Shown: positions 35,554 through 47,390, numbered from the stretch's first letter. The stretch is DNA of 58,960 nucleotides from Polyangia bacterium (GCA_036268875.1 DATATI010000026.1:1-58960), one strand, 5' to 3'. Notes: generated by a model from the letters alone, not told the origin. Translations and numbers: made by a program.

Positions 35554-36939
35554 CTAGCGTTCCATGCCGTGCTTTTTGATCAGCTCGTGCAGATAGACGC
35601 GAGAGATCCCCGCCCAGCGCGCTGCCTGCGAGACGTTGTGGTTCGACTTGCCCAGCAGATCGCGCAGGTACTCGCGCTCCCAGGCGTCGACCAGACGTTC
35701 GCGCGTCTCTTTGAAGGGCAGCGAGCTGTCGGCCGACGTGGCGCGCCCCTCGCGGTTCCCGCCGTCCAGTCCCAGAAGGTGCGTGTCGATCCACTCGGCG
35801 CCTTCGGACAGAGACAGGGCGTGTTCAAGCACGTTGCGCAGCTCGCGCGCGTTGCCCGGCCAGTCGTGCGCGCACAGCGCCTTCATCGCCGGCGCCGGGA
35901 TGCCGATCGGCGGTCGGTGCGCCGTCTCGGCCGCCAGCTTGAGAAAATGTACGGCCAGAAGCGGGATGTCCTGGCGGCGTTCGCGTAGTGGCGGCAGCTC
36001 GACGCGCGCCACCGCCAACCGATGGTAAAGGTCGCGACGGAAGCGGCCGGCGCGCACCTCGGCCAGCAGATCGCGGTTGGTGGCAGCGATGACCCGCACG
36101 TCGACGGCCCGGTACGCGCTGCTGCCGACGGCCTTGATTTGCCGACGTTCCAGCACGCGCAACAGTCGCGGCTGCGCTTCCGCGTCCAGCTCGCCGATCT
36201 CGTCCAGGAAGAGCGTGCCACCGTGGGCCTGGACGAACGCTCCCTCGCGATCGCGCTCGGCGCCGGTGAACGAGCCGCGCAGGTGCCCGAAAAGCTCGCT
36301 TTCCAGCAGCGTGCGCGGCACGCCGGCCAGATCGCAGATGATGAACGGGCCCGCGCTGCGCGCCGACGCGCGATGCACGGCCTCGGCCGCCAGGTCCTTG
36401 CCGGTGCCGGTCTCGCCTTGCAGCAGCACCGGCGAATCGGCCTTGGCCACTCGTTCCAGCAGGGTGAACACCCGTCGCATGGCCGGGCTGTCACCCATCA
36501 AACCGCCGAAGTGATCGTTCGGCGATCCGGGCAGGTGCGCCGCCGCTTCGTCGGTCAGCGACACCTTCAACTCGGTTTCGCCCAGCCGCACCTGCGCGCC
36601 GACGCCGACCACCAGCGTGTCAAAGCGCGCCCCCTCGAAAAAGCAGCCGTTGCGCGAGCCGAGATCGCGCAGCCGCACCTGTTCGGTCGAGACCTCGACC
36701 TCGAGGTGGTGACGCGAGATCTGCGGATCGGAGAGCACCAGCGCGCAATCGGGCGCCTTGCCGATGATGTGTCGGCCAGCAACCAAATGCAGAGCGCGCC
36801 CGCGATCGGGGCCGGAGATCACCTGCAAGGATAGGTCGGTGGGCAAGGCTCGCCCGACCGTGGCGCGCGCAGGAACCGTCTCAAGGTCGGGCGGGGCGTC
36901 GGACCGCCGTGGGGAGCTGGACCTCACAGCGGTCATCAT
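35554..36939 (-). CDS. FHA-domain sigma-54-dependent transcription activator
   Basis: 461 residues from ATG 36939. FHA domain about 38-125 (GRHIIGKAPDCALVLSD, ISRHHLEVEV, DLGSRNGCFFEG), which reads phosphothreonine. AAA+ domain about 146-385: Walker A GETGTGKD at 175-182, sigma-54 loop GSFTGA at 222-227, LFLDEIGEL, PPLRERRQDIP. Fis-type helix-turn-helix at the end (VSQAARWAGISRVYLHELIKK). FHA in place of a receiver means it is controlled by Ser/Thr kinases rather than two-component phosphorelay; the kinase two genes downstream is the obvious partner. First gene of a four-gene leftward operon. Confidence 0.93.
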   Translation of the reverse strand: MMTAVRSSSPRRSDAPPDLETVPARATVGRALPTDLSLQVISGPDRGRALHLVAGRHIIGKAPDCALVLSDPQISRHHLEVEVSTEQVRLRDLGSRNGCFFEGARFDTLVVGVGAQVRLGETELKVSLTDEAAAHLPGSPNDHFGGLMGDSPAMRRVFTLLERVAKADSPVLLQGETGTGKDLAAEAVHRASARSAGPFIICDLAGVPRTLLESELFGHLRGSFTGAERDREGAFVQAHGGTLFLDEIGELDAEAQPRLLRVLERRQIKAVGSSAYRAVDVRVIAATNRDLLAEVRAGRFRRDLYHRLAVARVELPPLRERRQDIPLLAVHFLKLAAETAHRPPIGIPAPAMKALCAHDWPGNARELRNVLEHALSLSEGAEWIDTHLLGLDGGNREGRATSADSSLPFKETRERLVDAWEREYLRDLLGKSNHNVSQAARWAGISRVYLHELIKKHGMER

Positions 36940-36983
36940 ATCATCCGGCGTCAATCGATAGGGCCCTGCTGTCGGGGTGGTGC

Positions 36984-36994
36984 GATAGGCTATC
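36984..36994. promoter_or_regulatory. Near-palindromic element between the FHA regulator and comEA-like genes
   Basis: GATAGGCTATC, identical to the element at 19186-19196. Supplies TATCTG rightward (36991-36996) and TAGCCT leftward; probably the core of a two-way promoter region. Confidence 0.4.
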
Positions 36995-37048
36995 TGCGGA
37001 ATGTAGCAGCGGCGCGCAACTTGGCCTGTCGATGGCCGACAAACCACC

Positions 37049-37531
37049 GTGGCCATCCGCAGACAGGCGTTGACGCTGGCAGCAACGGTCGCGGTGACTG
37101 CGCTGGGTGGCGCGGCGAACCGTTCGGCGCACGCCGCCGTCAAGGCGGTGGACGGCGTGGTCAATCTCAACACCGCGCCGCCCGCCACGCTGGGGCTCTT
37201 GCCCGGGGTGGGCCCGGCCAAGGTGCAAAGCATCCTGGACTATCGCCGCAAGCATCCCTTCCGTACGGCAGACGAGCTGGTGCGCATCAAAGGCATTGGC
37301 CACAAGATGGTCAGGCGTCTGCGTCCGCACCTGGCGGTCAGCGGGCCCACCACGGCCGAGGCCGCGCACGGAAGCGCGGTCGAGCCGCCACCCCTACCGC
37401 CGCCACGCCCGCCCGAGCGACGGCCGCTGGTGTGCCCGCCGGTCATCGCCGCGCGCCCGATGGCAAGACCGGCGCGAACGCCGTCGCGAACGCTGCCTAC
37501 CGGCGCCAACCATTGCCTGGGCCGGCCGTAG
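37049..37531 (+). CDS. ComEA-like helix-hairpin-helix protein
   Basis: 160 residues from GTG 37049. Signal peptide 1-29. A ComEA-type double HhH spans about 36-97 (VVNLNTAPPATLGLLPGVGPAKV, then FRTADELVRIKGIGHKMVRRL). A Pro/Arg-rich tail follows. ComEA proteins bind double-stranded DNA in the periplasm during uptake. No comEC or other competence gene is near, so a role in DNA uptake is unproven. Stop lies 12 bases from the convergent PEGA-kinase stop. Confidence 0.83.
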   Translation: MAIRRQALTLAATVAVTALGGAANRSAHAAVKAVDGVVNLNTAPPATLGLLPGVGPAKVQSILDYRRKHPFRTADELVRIKGIGHKMVRRLRPHLAVSGPTTAEAAHGSAVEPPPLPPPRPPERRPLVCPPVIAARPMARPARTPSRTLPTGANHCLGRP

Positions 37532-37543
37532 GCCGCAGCGAGA

Positions 37544-39745
37544 TCAGTTGCCGTGCGTGCGGGTGTCGCTCGACGCTGGCGCGCTGGCGGCCGCGCCGGC
37601 GTCCGACGCTGCAGTCCCATCGAGGGCGACGCCATCGGCGGATGCGGCGCCGTCCGACAGCCCGCCTCCGTCGGGAACGACGGCCGCATTCGACGCCGGC
37701 GAAAGCGGCACGAAGCGCAGAGCGCTGGGATCCGATCCCGACGATTTTTGCAGCGCAACGTCGAACGCCAGCGAGCGGGCCCGATCGTAACGCACCACCT
37801 GGTGCACGCGGCGGTAGCCGGCGCGCGAAACCTCCAGCACGTGGTCAAAGCGATCGCGCGCCACCGACGTCGCGACGGGCGTGGGCGTGCCCAGCTTCGC
37901 GCCGTCCAGCAAGACGTCGGCGCCGGGCGGATCGCTGGCCACCGTCAGCGCGGCCGGCTGCCACCAGGTGACCAGCACATCCAGCGGCACCAGCACGAAA
38001 TGCACCGCCACCGCTGCCAGCGCTAGCAAGGCCATCGTTCCCAGCAGCACGGGCGGCCAAAGGCCGACCGGCCGTGGCCGCAGGTCGGCGGCCGACAGCG
38101 GATCGCCGATCTCGGGCTCGGGCCGAAGCATGGCCGGCATGGTCGCCGCCACCGCCAGAGCTTCGGGGGACATCGACCCTGAAGGCGGGCGCGGCGCCGG
38201 GCGCAGCGACGCCAGCGGCGTCTGTGGACCGGACGGCGAGCGCGACGGCGGCGAGCTCAGCGCCAGATGCGGCGGCGACGGCGGCCACGACGAAACACCG
38301 GCGACCGGCGGCGGCGTGGCGGGCGGCGTCGTCGGCGCTGGCGCCGGCGGCGATGGCCAGCCCACCGGCGTGATCTCGCGTCGTCGCGCCGTCATCTGGA
38401 CTGGCTGCGGAACGCCCGGAATGGTCGATTGTCCCCCCGGGCCGGCATACGAGATCGGCGGCATCACCGGCGCGGAGCGTTTGTTCGCCGAGGGCCCGTT
38501 GAACGGCGGCGGCCCCGACAGCGTCGTCGCCGGCAGCCGTGGCCGCGGGGCCGACGTCGCCGGGGGTGGCGCCGGGTGCGCCGGCCCAGGCAAGGACAGC
38601 GTCGACGTCACCGACGGTTCCGCCGGCGCCGCCGGCTGCCCGATCACCGGCGTGCGGTAGGCTGCCGGATCGCGCCGGTTGGGCGCCGGCACCACGAACC
38701 CACGCGGCGATTGTGGCAACGCGGGAGCTGACGCCGCCGGCGTCACCACGCCACTGCGCTTGGCCGCTTCTTCCAGGGCCTGCACCTCGGGACCCAGGCG
38801 AATGACCTTCGACCGCTCCATCAGGCTGCGCAGCTTGCGGGGCGGATTGATGATGCTCAGCAAGGCCTGAAGATCGCTGGCCCCCACCGGCATGTTCATC
38901 TTTGACAGCAGGGCGCGGATCTCGGAGCCGAAGGCCGCGGCGGTGGGAAACCGGCCGCTTGGCTCGGGAGCCAATGCCCGCGCCAGCAGACGTTCGAACC
39001 CGTCGGGCAGGTCAGGGCGGACGGCGCGCGCCGACGGGATCATGCCGGCGGCCACGTCGTTCCAGGTCTTCACCTCGTTGGTGATCTCGCGCAGCCGTTT
39101 GCCGGTGAGCATCTCGAACAGCACGGCCCCCAGCGAAAAAATATCCGTGCGCCGATCCAGCGCCGCCTGGCGCGCCTGCTCCGGCGACATGTAGCCGAGG
39201 TTGCCTTTCAGCGAACCGACCACCGAACGATCGTGTACACGCTTGGCCAGACCGAAATCCGACAGCTTGACCTCGCCGGCCTTCGAGATGAGGACGTTGG
39301 ACGGGCTGACGTCGCGGTGGACCAGGCCCAGCGGCCGTCCGTTGCTGCCTCGCTGTTCGTGGGCGAAATGCAGCCCCTGCGCCAGTTCGGAGGCGATGTG
39401 CAGCGACAGCGCTTCGGGGATGATCTCCCCTTCCGCTTCCAGTTGCTCCATGATCATGCGCAGGTCGTAGCCGTCGACGAACTCCAGGACGATGAAGTAC
39501 TCGCCGCCTTCCGAGATCCCCAGGTCGTGGATCTGCACGATGTTGCGGTGGGACAGACCCGAGTGGATGCGCGCCTCGGTCAGCAGCATCTTCACGAACC
39601 GATCGTCTTCGCTGAGATCGGGGACGATGCGCTTGATGGCGACGAACTTTTCGAAGCCTTCGGCACCGACCACGCGTCCGCGATACACCTCCGCCATACC
39701 GCCGGTGGCGATCAGTTCCAGCAGCTCGTATTGCCCGAACTTCAT
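37544..39745 (-). CDS. Ser/Thr protein kinase with long Pro-rich linker, TM and PEGA domain
   Basis: 733 residues. Kinase 6-280: ATGGMAEVYRG, K38, HRDVSPSN at 143-150, DFG at 163-165, SPE at 187-189. A Pro/Ala/Ser-rich linker spans about 340-560. TM within 562-593 (LLGTMALLALAAVAVHFVLV). PEGA-like domain 594-666 (ASDPPGADVLLDGAKLGTPT) and a short Asp/Ala-rich tail follow. The layout matches the kinase at 10933. Adjacent to a divergent serine hydrolase gene and convergent with the comEA-like gene. Confidence 0.92.
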   Translation of the reverse strand: MKFGQYELLELIATGGMAEVYRGRVVGAEGFEKFVAIKRIVPDLSEDDRFVKMLLTEARIHSGLSHRNIVQIHDLGISEGGEYFIVLEFVDGYDLRMIMEQLEAEGEIIPEALSLHIASELAQGLHFAHEQRGSNGRPLGLVHRDVSPSNVLISKAGEVKLSDFGLAKRVHDRSVVGSLKGNLGYMSPEQARQAALDRRTDIFSLGAVLFEMLTGKRLREITNEVKTWNDVAAGMIPSARAVRPDLPDGFERLLARALAPEPSGRFPTAAAFGSEIRALLSKMNMPVGASDLQALLSIINPPRKLRSLMERSKVIRLGPEVQALEEAAKRSGVVTPAASAPALPQSPRGFVVPAPNRRDPAAYRTPVIGQPAAPAEPSVTSTLSLPGPAHPAPPPATSAPRPRLPATTLSGPPPFNGPSANKRSAPVMPPISYAGPGGQSTIPGVPQPVQMTARRREITPVGWPSPPAPAPTTPPATPPPVAGVSSWPPSPPHLALSSPPSRSPSGPQTPLASLRPAPRPPSGSMSPEALAVAATMPAMLRPEPEIGDPLSAADLRPRPVGLWPPVLLGTMALLALAAVAVHFVLVPLDVLVTWWQPAALTVASDPPGADVLLDGAKLGTPTPVATSVARDRFDHVLEVSRAGYRRVHQVVRYDRARSLAFDVALQKSSGSDPSALRFVPLSPASNAAVVPDGGGLSDGAASADGVALDGTAASDAGAAASAPASSDTRTHGN

Positions 39746-39834
39746 GAAACCACACGGAGGCTAAACCACCCGGCTCCGTCGGTCCACGTCGGTTTTGGCC
39801 CATCGGCGCCGCGCCCGACGCGCCCAGCGTCGGT

Positions 39835-39840
39835 TATAGT
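39835..39840 (+). promoter_or_regulatory. Candidate -10 element of the serine hydrolase gene
   Basis: GGT-TATAGT, ending eight bases before ATG 39849, with no ribosome site. Confidence 0.45.
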
Positions 39841-39848
39841 CGCGCGCC

Positions 39849-40970
39849 ATGGAACCGCGATTCGATCCGGCGCGGGCGCTGTGCCAGGCGGCGGTTGGTG
39901 ACGGCGTGGTTCCGGGAATGGTGGTGCTGGCGGCATCGGGCGGTGCCGTCCGGCTGCAAGAAGCCTTCGGCCATCGGCAATTGACCCCGCGCCTGCTGCC
40001 GGCGTTGCCCGACACGGTGTACGACGTGGCTTCATTGACCAAAGCCGTCGCCACCAGCGTGGTGGCCATGCAACTGTGCGATCACGGGGCGGTGGCGCTG
40101 GACGAGCCGGTGCGCCGGCAAATCCCGGAATTTTTGCCGGGCGGCGCCCGCGACACCGTCACCGTGCGTTGGTTGCTGTGTCACGCTTCCGGGCTGCCCG
40201 CGCACCGACCGTTCTACGCCGAGGTCCCCGACGCGCCGTCGCAGCGCTGGGCCATCGCCTTGCGCGCCGCGCACGAACCGCTGGCCTACGCCCCTGGCAC
40301 GCAGTCGGTCTATTCGGATCTCGGTTTCATCTTGCTGGGCTGGCTGGTCGAGCGCGCGGCCGGCTTGCGCCTCGACGTACAGGTCGATCGGGGCATCGTC
40401 CTTCCGCTGGGCCTGACCTCGACGACGTTCGTGAACCTGGCAGACAGCGAGGCGCGGGCGCGCCTGCTGGCCAACCGCACCGTCGCGGCCACGCAACAGT
40501 GCGCGCAACGAAACCGCGTCGTGCTGGGCGAGGTCGACGACCTGAACGCCTACGCCATGGGCGGCATCGCCGGTCACGCGGGGTTGTTCAGCACCGCCGG
40601 CGACCTCGGCGCCATCGCCGCCGCCCTGTGCGCCGCCTGGCGCGGGGACAGCGACGCGCGGCTGGTGAACCGGGACGTCATTCGCCAGTTCTGGTCGCCG
40701 GCCGGGATTCCCGGCTCGGTGTGGCGGCTCGGCTGGGATGGGCCGTCGCCGGGGACCTCGCAGGCCGGCACGCGCCTGCCCAAGGACGCGGTCGGGCACC
40801 TGGCCTTCACCGGGTGTTCGTTGTGGATTGATCCGGCGCGCGACCGCTGGATCATCCTGCTGTCGAACCGCGTTCACCCGCACGTGCCCGCCGACGATCG
40901 CTTCCGCAAATTTCGCCCCGCCTTGCACGACGCGCTAGTGGATGCGCTCGACGCGCTTGACGAAGGGTAA
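39849..40970 (+). CDS. Beta-lactamase-family serine hydrolase (class C fold)
   Basis: 373 residues. The S-x-x-K motif is SLTK (Ser62, Lys65), and the second motif YSD is at 155-157 in TQSVYSDLGF. LLCHASGLPAHRP and NAYAMGGIAGHAGLFSTAGDL are typical of the beta-lactamase/esterase EstB/PBP4* group. No signal peptide, so probably cytoplasmic. Could be an esterase or D-amino peptide hydrolase; true antibiotic resistance is unlikely from sequence alone. Stands between the divergent kinase and fumarase. Confidence 0.87.
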   Translation: MEPRFDPARALCQAAVGDGVVPGMVVLAASGGAVRLQEAFGHRQLTPRLLPALPDTVYDVASLTKAVATSVVAMQLCDHGAVALDEPVRRQIPEFLPGGARDTVTVRWLLCHASGLPAHRPFYAEVPDAPSQRWAIALRAAHEPLAYAPGTQSVYSDLGFILLGWLVERAAGLRLDVQVDRGIVLPLGLTSTTFVNLADSEARARLLANRTVAATQQCAQRNRVVLGEVDDLNAYAMGGIAGHAGLFSTAGDLGAIAAALCAAWRGDSDARLVNRDVIRQFWSPAGIPGSVWRLGWDGPSPGTSQAGTRLPKDAVGHLAFTGCSLWIDPARDRWIILLSNRVHPHVPADDRFRKFRPALHDALVDALDALDEG

Positions 40971-41123
40971 TCGTCAGATCGACACGCTTCATCTCGCCAC
41001 CGTGCCACAAGAGTGGTTGGCCGCCGCCGCCAACGACCGGCGGCCCGGGTCCCGTTAACTGGTTTTTTTACCATCGCGGCGACAGGCTATTCTCTGGTCC
41101 CTTTTCTGGGAGGCGCTCACCGA

Positions 41124-42785
<1,662 letters not shown>

Positions 42786-42826
42786 AGCGCCTCCCCCGCC
42801 GGCGAAGAGCCTCGACCGTTCGGTGC

Positions 42827-42832
42827 TATCAT
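42827..42832 (+). promoter_or_regulatory. Candidate -10 element of the PilZ-like operon
   Basis: TATCAT, ten bases before ATG 42843; no clear ribosome site lies between. Confidence 0.35.
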
Positions 42833-42842
42833 TTCGCCCCGC

Positions 42843-43169
42843 ATGAGCCTGCGCGTTCCCATCGCGGTCCCGGTCGAGATCAGCGCCGACGGGCGCCGCG
42901 CTTTCCGGTTGGCGCGCAGCATAGGCGAGGACGGCGTGCGCTTGCAGCGGCCGGCGCCCTTCGAACCGCGGCGCCCGGTGCAGATCCGTTTTGTCTTGCC
43001 CGAGCAGACCGCCACCATCGCCGTGCGCGCCGAGGTGGGCAACACCGACGAGGACGACGACGCCGCCGAGAGATCCGAGGGGCGCGAACTTTTCTTCATT
43101 GAACCGCCCGAGGCCGATCGGGCGGCCGTGCGCAAGTACGTGGCCTCGCGCCTCGGTCTGCCCGGATGA
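42843..43169 (+). CDS. PilZ-like domain protein
   Basis: 108 residues: [21 protein letters not shown], then [25 protein letters not shown] and a closing [16 protein letters not shown]. This matches the beta-barrel of PilZ domains. The canonical c-di-GMP motif (R-x-x-x-R...D/N-x-S-x-x-G) is degenerate (GEDGVRL; S-I-G before it), so binding of c-di-GMP is uncertain. Overlaps the carboxylase gene by 4 bases. Confidence 0.68.
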   Translation: MSLRVPIAVPVEISADGRRAFRLARSIGEDGVRLQRPAPFEPRRPVQIRFVLPEQTATIAVRAEVGNTDEDDDAAERSEGRELFFIEPPEADRAAVRKYVASRLGLPG

Positions 43170-44764
43170 GCGCGCACGACCAGGACAGCAAAGACGCCAA
43201 ACCCGTCGCGGCGCTGCCGACGCCCACGCCGGTCGAGCGATTGGACGCGATGGAGGCCCGCGCCCTCGAGGCCGGGGGCGCCGAGCGCGTCGCCCGCCAG
43301 CACAAGGCCGGCCGCCTGACCGCGCGCGAGCGCATCGAGCTTTTGTGCGATCCCGGCACCTTCGTCGAGATGGACAAGTTCGTCACCCACCGTTGCACCG
43401 ATTTCGGCATGGCGGAGAACAAGATCCTGGGCGACGGCGTGGTCACCGGTCACGGCCTGGTCCACCGCCGCCCGCTGTTCTTGTTTGCCCAGGACTTCAC
43501 CGTGTTCGGCGGGTCGCTGTCCGAAACCTACGCGCGCAAGATCTGCAAGGTGATGGGCCTGGCCATGAAGACGGGCACGCCGATCATCGGCCTCAACGAT
43601 TCGGGCGGAGCGCGCATTCAAGAAGGGGTGGCGTCGCTGGCTGGTTACGCCGACATCTTCCTGCGCAACACGCTGGCGTCGGGCGTGGTACCGCAGCTGT
43701 CGGCGATCCTGGGCCCGTGCGCGGGCGGCGCGGTGTATTCGCCGGCCATCACCGATTTCATCTTCATGGTCGAATCGACCAGCTACATGTTCATCACCGG
43801 ACCCGAGGTGATCAAAGCCGTCACCCACGAAGAGGTGACCAAGGACGAATTGGGCGGCGCGCACACGCACTCGGCGCGCTCGGGCGTCGCCCACCGCGCC
43901 TTCGCCGACGAGGCCGCCTGCCTGGAAGGCCTGCGCGAGCTGCTCACGTATCTGCCGCAGAACAACCGCGAGGATCCGCCGCGCCTGCCCACCCGCGACA
44001 AACCGGATCGCGAGGATCGCGCCCTGGACACGCTGATCCCCGCCGACGCGGCCAAGCCGTACGACATGAAGGATCTGCTGGCCCGGGTGGTCGACGACGG
44101 CCGCCTGTTCGAGATCCAGCCGGAATACGCGCCCAACATCGTGGTCGCCTTCGCTCGTCTGGACGGCCGCCCGGTGGGATTGGTGGCGAACCAACCGGCG
44201 CACCTGGCCGGCTGCCTGGACATCAATGCGTCGCTGAAGGCGGCCCGCTTCGTGCGCTTTTGCGACTGTTTCAACATCCCGATATGCACGTTCGTCGACG
44301 TGCCCGGCTTTCTGCCCGGCACCGCGCAAGAGTTCGGCGGCATCATCAAACACGGCGCGAAGCTGCTGTACGCCTTCGCCGAGGCCACCGTCCCCAAGCT
44401 GACCGTCATCACCCGCAAAGCGTATGGCGGCGCCTACGACGTCATGTCGTCCAAGCACATCCGCGGCGATCTCGGCTTTGCCTATCCCTCGGCGGAGATC
44501 GCCGTGATGGGTCCCGACGCGGCGGTCAACATCGTCTTTCGCGACGAGCTCGGCAAGGCCGCCGACCCGGCCGCCGCCCGCGCGCGCTATCTGGCCGAAT
44601 ACCGCGAGAAGTTCGCCAACCCGTACTCGGCGGCGGCGCTGGGCTACGTCGACGAGGTGATCCGCCCGCGGGAAACCCGGGCGAAACTTTGTCAGGGCCT
44701 GGCGGTGTTGCAAAACAAGCGTGACAACAACCCGCCCCGAAAGCACGGTAACATCCCCTTATGA
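43166..44764 (+). CDS. Acyl-CoA carboxylase beta subunit (propionyl-CoA carboxylase type)
   Basis: 532 residues, normal for AccD/PccB-type carboxyltransferases. The N-terminal half contains [52 protein letters not shown] and [14 protein letters not shown]. The C-terminal half contains [37 protein letters not shown] and WAEAEIAVMG-like [15 protein letters not shown]. It transfers carboxyl from biotin to propionyl- or acetyl-CoA. The biotin carboxylase (alpha) subunit is not in the window. Overlaps both neighbours by 4 bases. Confidence 0.93.
   Translation: MSAHDQDSKDAKPVAALPTPTPVERLDAMEARALEAGGAERVARQHKAGRLTARERIELLCDPGTFVEMDKFVTHRCTDFGMAENKILGDGVVTGHGLVHRRPLFLFAQDFTVFGGSLSETYARKICKVMGLAMKTGTPIIGLNDSGGARIQEGVASLAGYADIFLRNTLASGVVPQLSAILGPCAGGAVYSPAITDFIFMVESTSYMFITGPEVIKAVTHEEVTKDELGGAHTHSARSGVAHRAFADEAACLEGLRELLTYLPQNNREDPPRLPTRDKPDREDRALDTLIPADAAKPYDMKDLLARVVDDGRLFEIQPEYAPNIVVAFARLDGRPVGLVANQPAHLAGCLDINASLKAARFVRFCDCFNIPICTFVDVPGFLPGTAQEFGGIIKHGAKLLYAFAEATVPKLTVITRKAYGGAYDVMSSKHIRGDLGFAYPSAEIAVMGPDAAVNIVFRDELGKAADPAAARARYLAEYREKFANPYSAAALGYVDEVIRPRETRAKLCQGLAVLQNKRDNNPPRKHGNIPL
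44749..44754 (+). promoter_or_regulatory. Candidate internal -10 element before the TPR lipoprotein gene
   Basis: TAACAT, ending six bases before ATG 44761, inside the end of the carboxylase gene. Confidence 0.3.
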
Positions 44765-46536
44765 TGGGTAAGGCCGGCTGTAACTTCGCCGGTGCGATCG
44801 GGCTGCTGGCTTTTCTGGGCGGGGCGGTGACGATCGCCGGCTGCGCCACCGCGCCTCGCCCCGTCACCAAGCTGGTCAACGGTCGCATCGTCGCCTCGCG
44901 CCCGATCAGCCCGAACGCCTACGAGCACGTCACGCGCTCGCTTTTGTACGAAGAGGAAGAGCGCTGGGAAGAAGCCGCCGCCGAACTGCAGCGCGCCCTG
45001 CCCTTCGACAGCGACGCGCCCGAATTGAACGCCCACCTGGCCGAGCTTTTCTTGAAGCTGGGGCGGCTGGACGACGCCGGTGATCAGGTGCGGCGGTCGC
45101 TGCACATCGAGCCCACCGTCGACGGCTGGGTGGCCAGCGCCCACCTCAAACAGGCCCGCGGCGACATCGCCGGCACGCTGGATTCGCTGCGCCACGCGGT
45201 GGCCCTGTCGGTCGACGACGACGATCCCGAGGCGGCCGAGCGCGCCTACCTGGATCTGGCCGACGAGGAGATCGTCGCCCTGGAGATCGACGCCGCCTTT
45301 CAAACCACCCGGCAGCTGGTGGGCAGCGAGCCCGACTCGCAGCGCGCGCGCATCCAGCTGTCGGCCCTGGCCTGGGCGCTGGGCAAGTTCGACGACGCCG
45401 AGGCCAGCTTGCGCGCCGCCCTCGAGCAAGAACCGGGCGACGTCGAATCGCGTTTGATGCTGGCCGAGTTGCAGGTCGCGCGCGGGTCGGTCGCGGCGGC
45501 GAAGGCCAGCTTTCGCGAGGCGATGGATCGCTCGGACTCGCCGCTGGAGATCGCCGCCGCCTTCGTCGGCTGGATGACCTCGCGCGGTGACACCGCCGAA
45601 GCCGCCGAGGTGGCCGATCGCCTGACCGCCGAGGGCGGCGACCCGCAAAGCCTGGAACAGATGAGCCGCATCGAGCGCGCCGCCAAACGCTGGGATCGGG
45701 CGCTGGCCCTGGCCAACAAAGCGTTGCGTGCCGGCGAGAACGCCGGGCATGTCGCCTTGCTGGTGGGCGCCGCCCAGGCCGACAGCGGCAACCGCGCCGC
45801 GGCGGTGATGAGTTACCTTTCGGTGCAGCCTGACGCCAACGATTACCTGGAGGCGCGGCTGCGCGCCGCCGAGATCTTGCGCGACGAAGGCAAGACCGAC
45901 GAGGCGGGAAAGTTGATCGATCAGGAGCTCGGCGCGGTGTCCGACGCCGACGCGCGGGCGTCGCTGCTGGTCAATCGCAGCCTGATCGACGAAAAAACCG
46001 GCGACGCCGTCCGCGCCGCCCGCCGCCTTGATGACGGGTTGGCCAAAGATCCCGGCAACGCCCGGCTGCTGATGGCGCGCGCCGCGGTGGAAGACCGGCG
46101 CGGCGACTGGCGCGCGTCGTTGACCCTGGCTGAAAAGGTGCTGGCCAAGGATCCGCGCAGCGTCGAAGCGCTGAACTTCATCGGCTTCGTTTCAGCCGAG
46201 CACGCCTTCGAATTGCCGCGCGCCACGCGGCAACTGCAAGCGGCCATCGCCCTCAATCCGGGGACGGGCGGGATCTTGGATTCGCTCGGATGGGCGTACT
46301 TCCGCGCCGGTGACCTGACGCGGGCATCGCAATTTTTGGAGCAGGCCAACCGTCTCGAACCCGGCGACCCGGAGATCCTCGAGCACCTTGGCGATCTGGC
46401 CGCCGGCCAGCACGCGCCGGCGCGGGCGCTGGAGATCTATCGCCAGGCCCTGGGTCGCTCGCCGTCGGATCGGACCGCGCGCGAGCTGCAGGATCGGGTG
46501 CGCACGCTAGACGCCAAGAGCGCCGCCGGCCGATGA
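44761..46536 (+). CDS. TPR-repeat lipoprotein
   Basis: 591 residues. Lipobox TIAGC (Cys28). The rest is an array of TPR-type helical hairpins ([85 protein letters not shown]). Outer-membrane TPR lipoproteins of this kind act as scaffolds in envelope assembly or secretion. Overlaps the upstream and downstream genes by 4 bases each, so co-translated with the carboxylase and the LolB-like lipoprotein. The C-terminal pattern resembles BamD/PilF-like scaffolds only loosely. Confidence 0.87.
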   Translation: MMGKAGCNFAGAIGLLAFLGGAVTIAGCATAPRPVTKLVNGRIVASRPISPNAYEHVTRSLLYEEEERWEEAAAELQRALPFDSDAPELNAHLAELFLKLGRLDDAGDQVRRSLHIEPTVDGWVASAHLKQARGDIAGTLDSLRHAVALSVDDDDPEAAERAYLDLADEEIVALEIDAAFQTTRQLVGSEPDSQRARIQLSALAWALGKFDDAEASLRAALEQEPGDVESRLMLAELQVARGSVAAAKASFREAMDRSDSPLEIAAAFVGWMTSRGDTAEAAEVADRLTAEGGDPQSLEQMSRIERAAKRWDRALALANKALRAGENAGHVALLVGAAQADSGNRAAAVMSYLSVQPDANDYLEARLRAAEILRDEGKTDEAGKLIDQELGAVSDADARASLLVNRSLIDEKTGDAVRAARRLDDGLAKDPGNARLLMARAAVEDRRGDWRASLTLAEKVLAKDPRSVEALNFIGFVSAEHAFELPRATRQLQAAIALNPGTGGILDSLGWAYFRAGDLTRASQFLEQANRLEPGDPEILEHLGDLAAGQHAPARALEIYRQALGRSPSDRTARELQDRVRTLDAKSAAGR

Positions 46537-47390
46537 TCGGGCGAAAGACCCGCGCGCAGGGCCGCCCACCGACGGTGGTGGCGCGGCGCCTTTTCGTGGC
46601 GTCGCTGCTCGCCTTCGTTGCTAGCGCCGGCTGCCACCATCCACCACCCGCGCAGCGCCCCACGCCCGGCCCGTCGGCAGCCGCGCTGCTGGCCAGCCTG
46701 ACCGCGCGCCAGGCCGCCGTCCGCACCATGAACGCGCGCGTGCGCGCCACCAGCTGGATCGACGACCAGCGGCTGCGCGCGTCGGTGCTGATGCTGGTGA
46801 CCCGGACCGGGCAGCTGCGTTTCGAAGCCGAGGTCAGCTTGCAAGGAACTGTTTCGATCCTCACCACCGACGGGACACGCTTCGCACTTCTGGATCTGCA
46901 GAAGAACGAACTGCACCAGGGCCCGGCCTGCCCCGCCAACGTGGCGGCGCTGATCCGCATCCCGCTTTTGCCGGAGGAGGTGGCGGCCATCCTGCTGGGC
47001 GACGTGCACCTGGATCCGCCGGCCGATGACCAACCCGATCAGGTCAGCTGGGACGCCCAGCGCGCCGCCGACGTTCTTCTCCGCACCGACACCGGCGGCC
47101 GGCGCACCTGGCTTTATTTTCAGGACCACGGCCGCGATCGCGATCTCATCGCGGTGGTGCGCGACGACGGCAAGAACCGGCTGTGGCAAAGCGCGTACGA
47201 CGATCAGCGATCGGTCAGCACCATGCGCTTGCCGGGCGTCATCCGCTTCGCCGAAGGAAACCAAAGCTTCGATCAGGGCGTCGAGGTGAAATTCAAGGAC
47301 GTCACCATCAACGTCGTGCCGCGCCCGGAAGCTTTCACCCTGGTGGCGCCGGCCGGCGTGGCCACGCACGAGGAGGCGTGCGCGCCGTGA
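46533..47390 (+). CDS. LolB/DUF4292-like lipoprotein
   Basis: 285 residues. Lipobox ASAGC (Cys33), then a beta-rich domain of the LolA/LolB type: AVRTMNARVRATSWIDDQRL, MLVTRTGQLRFEAEVSLQGT, VSILTTDGTRFALLDLQKNE, VNVAALIRIPLLPEEVAAIL-like region, and FDQGVEVKFKDVTINV. Such proteins bind lipids or lipoproteins; DUF4292 members are outer-membrane lipoproteins. Four-base overlaps on both sides. Confidence 0.72.
   Translation: MIGRKTRAQGRPPTVVARRLFVASLLAFVASAGCHHPPPAQRPTPGPSAAALLASLTARQAAVRTMNARVRATSWIDDQRLRASVLMLVTRTGQLRFEAEVSLQGTVSILTTDGTRFALLDLQKNELHQGPACPANVAALIRIPLLPEEVAAILLGDVHLDPPADDQPDQVSWDAQRAADVLLRTDTGGRRTWLYFQDHGRDRDLIAVVRDDGKNRLWQSAYDDQRSVSTMRLPGVIRFAEGNQSFDQGVEVKFKDVTINVVPRPEAFTLVAPAGVATHEEACAP

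Noticed and set aside
39849-40970. Beta-lactamase resistance gene
   Set aside because: SLTK and YSD motifs place it in the broad serine-hydrolase/EstB group without a signal peptide; resistance is not supported.
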